From: Curtobacterium sp. MCSS17_015
GTDB lineage: Bacteria; Actinomycetota; Actinomycetes; Actinomycetales; Microbacteriaceae
Length of the DNA: 64,000 nucleotides
NCBI RefSeq assembly: GCF_003234265.2
Contig: NZ_CP126256.1
Location: forward strand, 1,798,001 to 1,862,000
Direction of reading: 5' to 3'
The notes beneath the pieces were generated by a model. The model had not been told where the DNA came from. It did not search any database and saw nothing but the letters and a program-made list of their open reading frames with translations. Shown in pieces: positions 1 through 7,359 of the stretch. Both the position numbers and the translations under genes were made by a program. How positions within the stretch are numbered: position 1 is the first letter of the stretch; each line of letters starts with the position of its first letter.

Positions 1-1194
1 ACGGCGGAGCAGGACGTCCGCGACGAACACACCGCACCAGGCGGCGATCGGCACGCCGAGGGTGATGAGGAAGGCCTGGAACGGGCCGATGAAGTCCGTC
101 GCGAAGAACACCACGAAGACCGCCCCCGCCACCATGAGGACACCGTCGACACCGGCCGCGACCGGACGCGGGATCCGGACCCCGGCGCTGAGGAGCGCGA
201 GTCCGGACGAGTAGATGTCGAGCACCGCACCGCCGACGAGTCCGAGGATCGCGACGACGGCGAACGGCACGAGGAACCAGGTCGGCATCACCGTCACGAG
301 GGCGCCGATCGGGTCGACGGAGATCGCCGCACCGAGGTCGTCGGACGAGCCCGCGAGCATGACGCCGACGACCACGAGGACCACGGGCGCGAGCGCACCG
401 CCGAACGTCGTCCAGCCCACCACACCCCCGGTCGACGACGACCGCGGCAGGTAGCGGGAGTAGTCCGCGGCGGCGTTCACCCACCCGAGCCCGAAGCCGG
501 TCATCACCAGGACGAGCGCGCCGACGACCTGCTGCGCGCTCCCCGCCGGCAGCGCCCCGAGCCGTCCCAGGTCGATCGAGGGCAGGGCGAGCACCACGTA
601 GACGACGGTCAGGAGGCCGGTCACCACGGTGATCCACGTCTGCAACCGCATGATGACGTCGAAGCCCGCGATCCCGGCGCCGACCACGAGTGCGGCGACG
701 ACGAGCAGTGCGACGAGCTTCGTGAGCACGCCGTCGTCCCACCCGAGCTCGCGGAACACGGTCGAGGTGGCGAGCACCGCCAGTGCGGCGAGGGCGGTCT
801 CCCACCCGACCGTCAACACCCAGCTGAGGAACGAGGGGAGCCGGTTGCCGCGGACACCGAACGCGGCACGACTCAGCACCATGGTCGGTGCGGAGCCGCG
901 TTTGCCGGCGACGGCGACGATGCCGCAGAGCAGGAACGAGAACACCACGCCCACGACCGACACCACCAGCGCCTGTGCGAGTGAGATCCCGAAACCGAGG
1001 ACGAACGAGCCGTAGGCCAGCCCGAGCACCGAGATGTTCGCGGCGAACCACGGCCAGAAGAGTCCGCGAGGGCGTCCCTTGCGTTCACCCTCGCCGATGA
1101 CGTCGATCCCCTGGTGTTCGATGGCCCGGGTCCCCGTGGCGGACGGCTGCTCGACGGTCGACGACCGGGGACGGGCCGCTGGCTCTGCGCTCAT
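1..1194 (-). CDS. NCS1 family purine/cytosine permease (partial, C-terminus beyond left edge)
   Basis: Inner-membrane symporter of the NCS1 (nucleobase:cation symporter-1, CodB/PurP-like) family, expected to import cytosine, purines, allantoin or hydantoins. From the ATG at 1194 the frame stays open to base 1, giving 398 residues. The N-terminus is hydrophilic and ends in GLFWPWFAAN, followed by many hydrophobic helices. The NCS1 signature AADYSRYLP is near residue 243, and a GAVLDIYSSGLALLSAG segment follows. The substrate cannot be told from sequence. A TACGCT box lies 7 nt before the ATG, so the message may be leaderless and the gene separate from the rseP group. The family is well supported; the gene is cut only by the window edge. 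Confidence 0.85.
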   Translation of the reverse strand, partial: MSAEPAARPRSSTVEQPSATGTRAIEHQGIDVIGEGERKGRPRGLFWPWFAANISVLGLAYGSFVLGFGISLAQALVVSVVGVVFSFLLCGIVAVAGKRGSAPTMVLSRAAFGVRGNRLPSFLSWVLTVGWETALAALAVLATSTVFRELGWDDGVLTKLVALLVVAALVVGAGIAGFDVIMRLQTWITVVTGLLTVVYVVLALPSIDLGRLGALPAGSAQQVVGALVLVMTGFGLGWVNAAADYSRYLPRSSSTGGVVGWTTFGGALAPVVLVVVGVMLAGSSDDLGAAISVDPIGALVTVMPTWFLVPFAVVAILGLVGGAVLDIYSSGLALLSAGVRIPRPVAAGVDGVLMVAGAVFVVFFATDFIGPFQAFLITLGVPIAAWCGVFVADVLLRR

Positions 1195-1201
1195 GCGCGC
1201 C

Positions 1202-1207
1202 AGCGTA
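1202..1207 (-). promoter_or_regulatory. Putative -10 box (TACGCT) of the NCS1 permease gene
   Basis: On the minus strand TACGCT sits 7 nt before the ATG at 1194, too close for a leader with a Shine-Dalgarno. It matches the TANNNT actinobacterial -10 and the leaderless pattern seen at other genes here. No convincing -35 is visible. Confidence 0.4.
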
Positions 1208-1233
1208 GTGCTCGTCCGGGCCCGTGACGGCGA

Positions 1234-2589
1234 CTAGCCGAACAGGTCCACCGGTCGCACGAGGTCGGCGTAGATGAGCAGCGCACTCATGCCCGCGAGG
1301 AGCACGACCACGACCATGGTCAGCGGCATCGTCTTCGCGAGGTCGATGGGCCCCGGATCCGCCTTGCCGAACAGCCGGAAGGTGCGTCGCTTCACCGCTT
1401 CCCACAGGGCGCCGGCGATGTGGCCGCCGTCGAGCGGGAGCAGCGGCACCATGTTCAGCACGAACAGCCCGATGTTGAGCGAGGCCAACAGACCGAGGAT
1501 CGTGTACACCTTGTCCACGACGGGGACGCCGCTCATCGACGACACCGTGCCGATCGCCCGTCCGACGCCGACGACCGACACCGGGCTGTCCTGCGCCCGC
1601 TCCTGTGCGCCGAACGCCGCGTTCCAGACGGCGACGAGGCGCTGCGGCAGGTCGATGATGAGGTGGGCGGACGCGGCGATCTGGGCACCGGCCGCGGGCA
1701 GCACCGCCGCCGGCGACTGGCGGACGAGCGTCTGGCCGATGCTCACCCCGACGACCCCGACCCGCTGCGTCTTCGTCGTCCCGTCGCTGTTCTCCGCGAC
1801 CGCACCGTCCTCGGTGTACACGTCCCGGGTGGCCAGCTGCGGGGTCACCTGCAACGTGCGCTCGGCTCCGTCGCGCTCGACGACCACGGTGACCTGTTCC
1901 CCCGCGGAGCGCTGGAACAGCTCGGAGACCTCGGTGATCGTCGGGTTGCGCCGCCCGTCGACCGACACGACCACGTCGCCCGACCGGATCCCGGCCTCCT
2001 TCGCCGGCGAGACCGCATCGCCGTCCGTGCACGTCGTCCGGGCACTCGTCGGCAGCACGCAGTCGACCCTGGTCGTGAACGTCGTGGTCGGGGCACCGAA
2101 CCCCACGAGGAGCACCCCGAACAGCAGGACCCCGATCACCAGGTTCATCGCCGGCCCCGCGACCATCACGATGATCCGCTTCCACGGCGTGAGTCGGTAG
2201 AAGGCGCGCGAGTCGTCGCCACCGGACTCCGCGATCTGCTCGGCGCTGGCGGCCCTGGCGTCCTGCACGAACGCCGAGTACATGCCGGTGTTCGTGATCT
2301 CACGCCCGGACGCGCGCGGCTTCAGCATGCCGACCATCGAGATGTAGCCGCCGAGCAGGATCGGCCGGATGCCGTACTCGGTCTCGCCGCGCCGGAAGGA
2401 CCAGACGGCCTTGCCGAACCCGAGCGAGTACTGGGTCACCTTGACGTTGAAGAGCTTGGCGAAGGCCAGGTGGCCGAGCTCGTGGAGGCCGATCGACACC
2501 AGCAGACCGATGATGAAGACGACGACGCCGAGGACGAAGAGCAGGACGGTTCCGACGGTCACCGGGAAAGGGTACGGGACGCTCACCAT
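1234..2589 (-). CDS. rseP: Site-2 intramembrane zinc metalloprotease, RseP/Rip1 type (M50B)
   Basis: Membrane protease that cuts membrane-embedded substrates such as anti-sigma factors. The protein has 451 residues. The zinc motif H36-E37-L-G-H40 lies in the first membrane helix, and the second conserved motif NMVPLLPLDGGH (aspartate ligand) is near the C-terminus. One PDZ-like region (GIRSGDVVVSVDGR) lies in the extracytoplasmic middle, as in actinobacterial Rip1. It follows dxr in the same direction across a 76-bp gap, a common actinobacterial pairing. The ATG has no clear Shine-Dalgarno and is directly preceded by a perfect 8-bp hairpin, so the GTG one codon later is an alternative start. 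Confidence 0.92.
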   Translation of the reverse strand: MVSVPYPFPVTVGTVLLFVLGVVVFIIGLLVSIGLHELGHLAFAKLFNVKVTQYSLGFGKAVWSFRRGETEYGIRPILLGGYISMVGMLKPRASGREITNTGMYSAFVQDARAASAEQIAESGGDDSRAFYRLTPWKRIIVMVAGPAMNLVIGVLLFGVLLVGFGAPTTTFTTRVDCVLPTSARTTCTDGDAVSPAKEAGIRSGDVVVSVDGRRNPTITEVSELFQRSAGEQVTVVVERDGAERTLQVTPQLATRDVYTEDGAVAENSDGTTKTQRVGVVGVSIGQTLVRQSPAAVLPAAGAQIAASAHLIIDLPQRLVAVWNAAFGAQERAQDSPVSVVGVGRAIGTVSSMSGVPVVDKVYTILGLLASLNIGLFVLNMVPLLPLDGGHIAGALWEAVKRRTFRLFGKADPGPIDLAKTMPLTMVVVVLLAGMSALLIYADLVRPVDLFG

Positions 2590-2590
2590 G

Positions 2591-2613
2591 ACCCAGCCGT
2601 ACGCGGGCTGGGT
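2591..2613 (-). promoter_or_regulatory. Hairpin abutting the rseP start codon
   Basis: ACCCAGCC and GGCTGGGT form a perfect 8-bp inverted repeat around a 7-nt loop, ending one base before the rseP ATG on the minus strand. It occupies the place where the ribosome-binding site should be. It could damp rseP translation or terminate part of the dxr transcript. Confidence 0.4.
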
Positions 2614-2665
2614 GGTGGTGCGAGCCTCCAGAGCAGGACGGACCGGCCGGGAGGCGCGCGTCGAC

Positions 2666-3751
2666 TCAGCGGGTCAGGATGCGGTCGGCCTGCTGCCGCG
2701 CCCACCGCTCGGCGGCGAGGACGCCCTCGAGGGACGGTTCCCCCGCGCGGTGCCCGTCCATGACCCGCGCCACCGTGTCGACGATGTCGAGGAAGCCGAT
2801 GGCACCGGCGTGGAAGGCGGCGACGGCCTGCTCGTTCGCCGCGTTGAACACGGCGGGGAACGTCCCGCCGAGCACGCCGACACGCTTGGCGAGGTCGACG
2901 GCGCCGAAGGCACGGGAGTCGAGCGGTTCGAAGGTCCAGGTGCTCGCGGTCGTCCAGTCCAGCGGCACGCCGACGTCCGGCACGCGGTCCGGCCAGGCCA
3001 TCCCGAGGGCGATCGGCAGACGCATGTCCGGCGGGGACGCCTGCGCGATCGTGGAGCCGTCGACGAACTCGACCATCGAGTGGACGACCGACTGCGCGTG
3101 CACCGTGACGTCGATGCGGTCGTACGGCACGTCGAAGAGCAGGTGGGCCTCGATGACCTCGAGGCCCTTGTTGACGAGCGTCGCGGAGTTCGTCGTGACG
3201 ACGAGACCCATGTCCCAGGTCGGATGGGCCAGCGCCTGCGCCGGCGTGACGTCACAGAGTTCCTCGCGGCTCCGACCACGGAACGGGCCGCCGCTCGCGG
3301 TGAGGACGAGTCGCCGGACCTCCGCGTCCCTCCCCGAGCGGAGGGCCTGCGCGATCGCGGAGTGCTCGCTGTCGACCGGGACGATCTGTCCGGGCGCGGC
3401 GGCGGCCCGTACGAGCGCACCGCCGACGATGAGGCTCTCCTTGTTGGCCAGGGCCAGCGTCGCCCCGGTCTCGAGGGCGGCGAGGGTGGGGCCGAGGCCG
3501 ACGGAGCCGGTGATGCCGTTGAGGACGACGTCCGCTTCGACGCTGCGCACCAGGCGTTCCGCGTCGGCGGCACCGAGCGCCGTGTCCCGGACGCCGAGGC
3601 GATCGGCCTGCTGAGCGAGGGCTCCGGCGTTGCTGCCGGCGGTCAGGCCGACCACCTCGAACCGGTCGGGGTTGCGCGCGATGACGTCGAGCGCCTGGGT
3701 GCCGATCGACCCCGTGCTCCCGAGGAGGACGACGCGGCGGCGGCTCGACAC
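2666..3751 (-). CDS. dxr: 1-deoxy-D-xylulose 5-phosphate reductoisomerase
   Basis: Second enzyme of the MEP isoprenoid pathway: converts DXP to 2-C-methyl-D-erythritol 4-phosphate with NADPH and a divalent metal, in the cytosol. The N-terminal dinucleotide motif is [22 protein letters not shown] and the substrate-loop [12 protein letters not shown] follow. I place the start at the GTG at 3751 (361 residues), because it stands directly before the conserved first strand and only 5 bp after the FKBP stop; the frame is open further upstream but lies inside the FKBP gene. The enzyme supplies isoprenoid precursors that the UbiA and CrtI-type genes later in the window would draw on. Confidence 0.95.
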   Translation of the reverse strand: MSSRRRVVLLGSTGSIGTQALDVIARNPDRFEVVGLTAGSNAGALAQQADRLGVRDTALGAADAERLVRSVEADVVLNGITGSVGLGPTLAALETGATLALANKESLIVGGALVRAAAAPGQIVPVDSEHSAIAQALRSGRDAEVRRLVLTASGGPFRGRSREELCDVTPAQALAHPTWDMGLVVTTNSATLVNKGLEVIEAHLLFDVPYDRIDVTVHAQSVVHSMVEFVDGSTIAQASPPDMRLPIALGMAWPDRVPDVGVPLDWTTASTWTFEPLDSRAFGAVDLAKRVGVLGGTFPAVFNAANEQAVAAFHAGAIGFLDIVDTVARVMDGHRAGEPSLEGVLAAERWARQQADRILTR

Positions 3752-3756
3752 CGGGA

Positions 3757-4734
3757 TCAGCCCTTGGCCAGCAGGTCGACCACGAAGACCAGGGTCGCGT
3801 CGGCCGGGATGCCCGAGCCTTCCGGTGGGTTGGCGCCGTAGCCGTCCTCCGGGGTGACGACGATCATCACCTGCGAGCCGATCTTCTGACCGACCAGGCC
3901 CTTCACGAACCCGGGGATCAGCCCGCTGTTCGAGATCGTGAACGTCGTCGGCGAGCCCTTCGACCACGAGGAGTCGAACTCCTTGCCGCCCTCGTACGCG
4001 ACGCCCTTGTACTGCACGAGCGCGGTGTCGCCGTCCTCGATGACGTCACCGTCGCCCTGCTTGATGACCTCGGCCGTGGTCTTCGTCGGAGCGTCGGTGT
4101 CCGGGATGGTGATCTCCGGCTCGCCGTCCGCCTTGTCCTCCACCGTGGGGAGCGCCGGGTCCTGGTCCTGCGGCGTGCCGGTCGACTTGGTCGGGGTCTG
4201 CTCGACGACGTCCGCGACGACGACGATCGACCCGCTCGTGTTGAAGCCGAGTGCGGCTGCTTGCCCGACGACGGCGACACGGTCACCGACGTGTGCACAG
4301 GCGAGGAGCGCGCCGAAGCCGGTGCCGCCGACGGAGAGGACCTGCGGGTTGCCCTGGTCGAAGCCGACGGTGACGAGGTTCTTCGCGTCCTTCGCGTCGT
4401 ACGCCGTGTACGCGACCTGGACGAAGTCGCCGTCGGCCAGTGCGTCGCCCTTGCCCTCCACGGTCCGGGTCGCCTGCGGCGGGGCGGCGGAGAGGCCGTC
4501 GTCGAACGTCACCTCGGGCGCGGTCGACCCGCCGACTGCACCCGTGGCGGTGATCGAGTCCGACGCCTTCCCCGGCTTCGGGCACGACGAGATCGGCGTC
4601 GCCGTCGCGCCGGGGGTCGACGTGGCGGACGCCGAGGCGTCCGAGGAGCCGGAGCCGGAACAGGCCGCGAGGCCGAGGACCACGGCGGGCACGAGGGCGA
4701 TCGGGAGCAGACGGAGACGCTTCACACGGGTCAT
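3757..4734 (-). CDS. FKBP-type peptidyl-prolyl isomerase lipoprotein with two FKBP-like domains
   Basis: Predicted surface-anchored prolyl isomerase or chaperone. A lipobox ends at C25 (VVLGLAAC) and is followed by a Ser/Ala/Thr-rich linker. There are two FKBP-fold halves. The first (about residues 60-190, [28 protein letters not shown]) is degenerate. The C-terminal one (about 225-325, [45 protein letters not shown]) has the normal FKBP pattern. The ATG at 4734 overlaps the stop of the OsmC gene as ATGA, indicating translational coupling. 325 residues. The loss of pocket residues in the first domain suggests a binding rather than catalytic role (inference). Confidence 0.9.
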   Translation of the reverse strand: MTRVKRLRLLPIALVPAVVLGLAACSGSGSSDASASATSTPGATATPISSCPKPGKASDSITATGAVGGSTAPEVTFDDGLSAAPPQATRTVEGKGDALADGDFVQVAYTAYDAKDAKNLVTVGFDQGNPQVLSVGGTGFGALLACAHVGDRVAVVGQAAALGFNTSGSIVVVADVVEQTPTKSTGTPQDQDPALPTVEDKADGEPEITIPDTDAPTKTTAEVIKQGDGDVIEDGDTALVQYKGVAYEGGKEFDSSWSKGSPTTFTISNSGLIPGFVKGLVGQKIGSQVMIVVTPEDGYGANPPEGSGIPADATLVFVVDLLAKG

Positions 4735-5228
4735 CCTGCCGTACCCACCGATGTGTCGGCTCCGAGGACGACGATCTCGGGCTCGTGGTGGACGGGGAAC
4801 GCCACCGATCGTGCGATGAAGCAGAGGCGGTTCGCTTCGGCGTGTGCGGACACGGCGTCCTCGACACGATCGGCTTCCCGGATGGTGACGACGGGACGGA
4901 GGACGGCCCCGGTGAGCTCGCCCGAACCGTCGCGGTGGAGGTCGAGGCTCGCCGTGGCACGGTCGTCGTACTGCACGACGGTGAAGCCACGGGTGACGGC
5001 GACGTGCAGGTAGCTCAGCATGTGGCACTGGGTGAGGGCAGCGAGGACCAGCTCCTCCGGGTTCCAGCGGTCCCGGTCGCCGCGGAAGGTCGGGTCGGCG
5101 CTGCCGAGGACGTCGGGCTTGCCGTCGGCACTGACGAGGTGGTCACGGCCGTAGTCGCGGTACCCGCTCGTGCCGGTCCCCCGGTCGCCCGTCCAGTGCA
5201 CGGAGACCTCGTAGGAGTGGTCGTTCAT
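4731..5228 (-). CDS. OsmC/Ohr family protein
   Basis: 165-residue OsmC-fold protein, a family of thiol-dependent organic hydroperoxide reductases. Both conserved cysteines are present: C68 in ALTQCHMLSYLHVA and C136 in ANRLCFIARS. The segment WNPEELVLAALTQCH is typical of the OsmC branch that pairs with the YHTRH-type detoxifying proteins, rather than of Ohr. A GAAGGGA ribosome site lies 6 nt before the ATG. It heads the tight unit OsmC-FKBP-dxr-rseP and is divergent from the asparaginase gene. Confidence 0.85.
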   Translation of the reverse strand: MNDHSYEVSVHWTGDRGTGTSGYRDYGRDHLVSADGKPDVLGSADPTFRGDRDRWNPEELVLAALTQCHMLSYLHVAVTRGFTVVQYDDRATASLDLHRDGSGELTGAVLRPVVTIREADRVEDAVSAHAEANRLCFIARSVAFPVHHEPEIVVLGADTSVGTAG

Positions 5229-5257
5229 CGCGGTCCCTTCGTCGTGGAGGTGGTCGG

Positions 5258-5263
5258 TAGGAT
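5258..5263 (+). promoter_or_regulatory. Putative -10 box (TAGGAT) of the asparaginase gene
   Basis: TAGGAT lies 6 nt before the ATG at 5270, consistent with a leaderless transcript. The 41-bp gap to the divergent OsmC gene leaves little room for other control sites. Confidence 0.45.
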
Positions 5264-5269
5264 CGCGCC

Positions 5270-6256
5270 ATGAGCACGGCCACCAGCACCGACCGTCATC
5301 CTCTCACCGCCGACGGGTCGGTCGAGTTGGCCGTCCTCGACCGCTCCGGCTTCGAGGAGAGTCGCCACGTCGGAGCGGGGGTCGTCGTCGGTCCGGACGG
5401 TACGGTGCTCGACTCCGTGGGTGACGCCGGCGCGAGCATCTACCCGCGCTCGACGATGAAGCCCCTCCAGGCGCTCGCGATCCGCCGCGCAGGCGCCTTG
5501 TTCGCGGGTGACGAGCTGGTCATGACGACCGCGAGCCACGCCGGGACGCCGTCCCACCAGTCACTCGCACTCCGGATGCTCGAGCGGTTCGACCACGTCG
5601 AGGAGGACCTGGGGTGCCCGCCGGACCTGCCGTTCGACCGGGACACCGCGCGGAACACGAGCGGCCCCCGTCGTCTGGCGATGAACTGCTCCGGGAAGCA
5701 CGCGGGGATGCTCGCCGCGTGCCGTGTCCACGGCTGGGACGAGTCGACCTACCTGGACATCCGGCACCCGCTGCAGCAGGCGGTCCGGAGCACGGTCGAG
5801 GACGCCACCGGTGAGGTCGTCGACCTCGTCGGGACGGACGGTTGCGGAGCACCGGTCTTCCCGCTCACACTCACCGGGCTGGCCCGGGGCATCGCCGGGG
5901 TCGTCTCCCGTGCGGACGAGGACACCGCTGCCCTGACCGATGCCGTCCTGGCCGACCCCTGGGCGATCGACGGCGTCGGGCGTGCGAACACCGTCACCAT
6001 CGAGCGGCTCGGCCTGCTGGCGAAGCTCGGCGCCGAGGGCGTCATGGTCATGGGCGTGCCGGGCGGCCCGGCCGTCGCCGTCAAGGTCCTCGACGGTGCC
6101 CTGCGCGCCGGGACGCTCGCGGCCCTGACGCTGCTCGTGCGCAACGGCCTGGTCGATGCGGACGCCGCCGCCGGCGTGCTCGAGGTGACCGGGGAGCGCG
6201 TCCTCGGTAGCGGCTCGCCCGTCGGGGCCATCCGGGTCGGCGCAGGCCTGCGCTGA
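5270..6256 (+). CDS. L-asparaginase II family (PF06089) amidohydrolase
   Basis: Predicted to hydrolyse L-asparagine to aspartate and ammonia. The 328-residue protein belongs to the bacterial Asparaginase_II family, which is unrelated to E. coli AnsB. Conserved segments are YPRSTMKPLQALA with the putative nucleophile Ser, MTTASHAGTPSHQ, MNCSGKHAGMLAAC and GTDGCGAPVFPL. Its 3' half is overlapped on the opposite strand by the open frame of the next gene. Probably leaderless. Confidence 0.88.
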   Translation: MSTATSTDRHPLTADGSVELAVLDRSGFEESRHVGAGVVVGPDGTVLDSVGDAGASIYPRSTMKPLQALAIRRAGALFAGDELVMTTASHAGTPSHQSLALRMLERFDHVEEDLGCPPDLPFDRDTARNTSGPRRLAMNCSGKHAGMLAACRVHGWDESTYLDIRHPLQQAVRSTVEDATGEVVDLVGTDGCGAPVFPLTLTGLARGIAGVVSRADEDTAALTDAVLADPWAIDGVGRANTVTIERLGLLAKLGAEGVMVMGVPGGPAVAVKVLDGALRAGTLAALTLLVRNGLVDADAAAGVLEVTGERVLGSGSPVGAIRVGAGLR

Positions 6257-7203
6257 CCTGCGGTGCGCTGATCGGGCTCGTGGCGAACGAGCTCGACCGG
6301 CCCGGGTCCCGCCGATGATGCGGTCGCGAGGGGACTGCTCGCTCCGGTCGGCACGACGAGCAGCGGCAGCGTCGGTGCGAGCACGACCCCGTCGCCGTCG
6401 CGGGACGGGCCCTGGTCCGGCCCCGCTCCCACCGCGACACCCTCGTCACGCTCGGTGTCCGCGTCCACCGCTGGCGTGGTGCTCGACTCCGTGCTGCCAC
6501 CGCTCCGCGCGGAGCCCGCGCCGATGTCCGTCTCGGCGGTCCGGAGGCGGCATCCGTAGCGCGTGACCTCCACCACGGTCGCCCAGCGTCTGGGCATGGA
6601 TCCCAGGCCCGGGACCAGGACGACGGTCCCGAGCCGGGCACCGTGGTCGGTCAGCAGCGAGGCGGCGGCGCTCCCCTCCGGCATCGTGTGCCGGACGACC
6701 CGATCGCCGAGGACGCCGACGTCAGCCGCGATGCGCAGGGATGCACGAGGACCCGCGGGTGCGGGAGCACCGGTGGGGTGGAGGCCGTCGAGCTGGTCGA
6801 CGAGTGCGGTGAAGACGGCACGTGCCAGTGCGCCCCGGCCTCGGACGAGCACTCCTGCAGCAGGGTCGGCCGTCATCGCCCGTCCTGCCGGGTCCCGCCC
6901 GAGCACCAGGAGACGCCCGTTCTGTGGCGGGTCTCCCTCGAGCCTGCCCGCCTCGGGCCCGGTCCGGGCGCATGGTGCGTCGGCGTCTCCGGCTCCCCCG
7001 CCCGGCTGCTCCTGTGGGGCCGGCACGACGACGGTCCGCACGTCGTCCGCTCCGCCGGTCGAGGGTACGGCGAGGCCGATCATCGCGCTCAGTACTGCCG
7101 CGACGAGCAGCACCGGACGACTCGCTCCGGTGGCGGCCGTCGCACCGACCGCGACGACGAACGCGACGACGAAGACGATGCGACGCGTGACACGTGGGCT
7201 CAT
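5749..7203 (-). CDS. Membrane protein of unknown function; C-terminal end uncertain
   Basis: I do not recognise this family. The N-terminus has two hydrophobic helices (about residues 8-26 and 30-47). A Pro/Gly-rich linker follows, then a soluble part with LLVLGRDPAGRAM, VLVRGRGALARAVF and TVVLVPGLGSMPRRW, loosely reminiscent of degenerate FtsK/EccC-type ATPase C-terminal segments, without Walker motifs. The open frame continues to 5749, but its last ~170 codons are antisense to the asparaginase gene and compositionally look like a shadow of it. The true gene probably ended near 6257-6400 and lost its stop or shifted frame. It is last in the kinase/FHA locus, 156 bp after the zinc-ribbon FHA gene. 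The part before 6257 is the supported portion. Confidence 0.5.
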   Translation of the reverse strand: MSPRVTRRIVFVVAFVVAVGATAATGASRPVLLVAAVLSAMIGLAVPSTGGADDVRTVVVPAPQEQPGGGAGDADAPCARTGPEAGRLEGDPPQNGRLLVLGRDPAGRAMTADPAAGVLVRGRGALARAVFTALVDQLDGLHPTGAPAPAGPRASLRIAADVGVLGDRVVRHTMPEGSAAASLLTDHGARLGTVVLVPGLGSMPRRWATVVEVTRYGCRLRTAETDIGAGSARSGGSTESSTTPAVDADTERDEGVAVGAGPDQGPSRDGDGVVLAPTLPLLVVPTGASSPLATASSAGPGPVELVRHEPDQRTAGQRRPAPTRMAPTGEPLPRTRSPVTSSTPAAASASTRPLRTSSVRAASVPARRAPSRTLTATAGPPGTPMTMTPSAPSFASRPSRSMVTVFARPTPSIAQGSARTASVRAAVSSSARETTPAMPRASPVSVSGKTGAPQPSVPTRSTTSPVASSTVLRTACCSGCRMSR

Positions 7204-7359
7204 GCACCGATCTCAGGCCACGAGGGACCACGTCGTCGCTCCCGGCGAGCGACTGTGGATGGTGCGGACGGTCGCCGAGCCCTGTGGAGTGGGGAGCCCC
7301 TTCGGTCGTCGACCCTCCGTGGAGGACCGGACGACCAGGCGTCGATCGACCGACCAGCG

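Noticed and set aside
7204..7359. TGTGGA-type motifs as DnaA boxes or an origin
   Set aside because: Only isolated partial matches (CTGTGGATGG, CCTGTGGAG) in a GC-rich gap, no AT-rich unwinding element and no dnaA/dnaN nearby.
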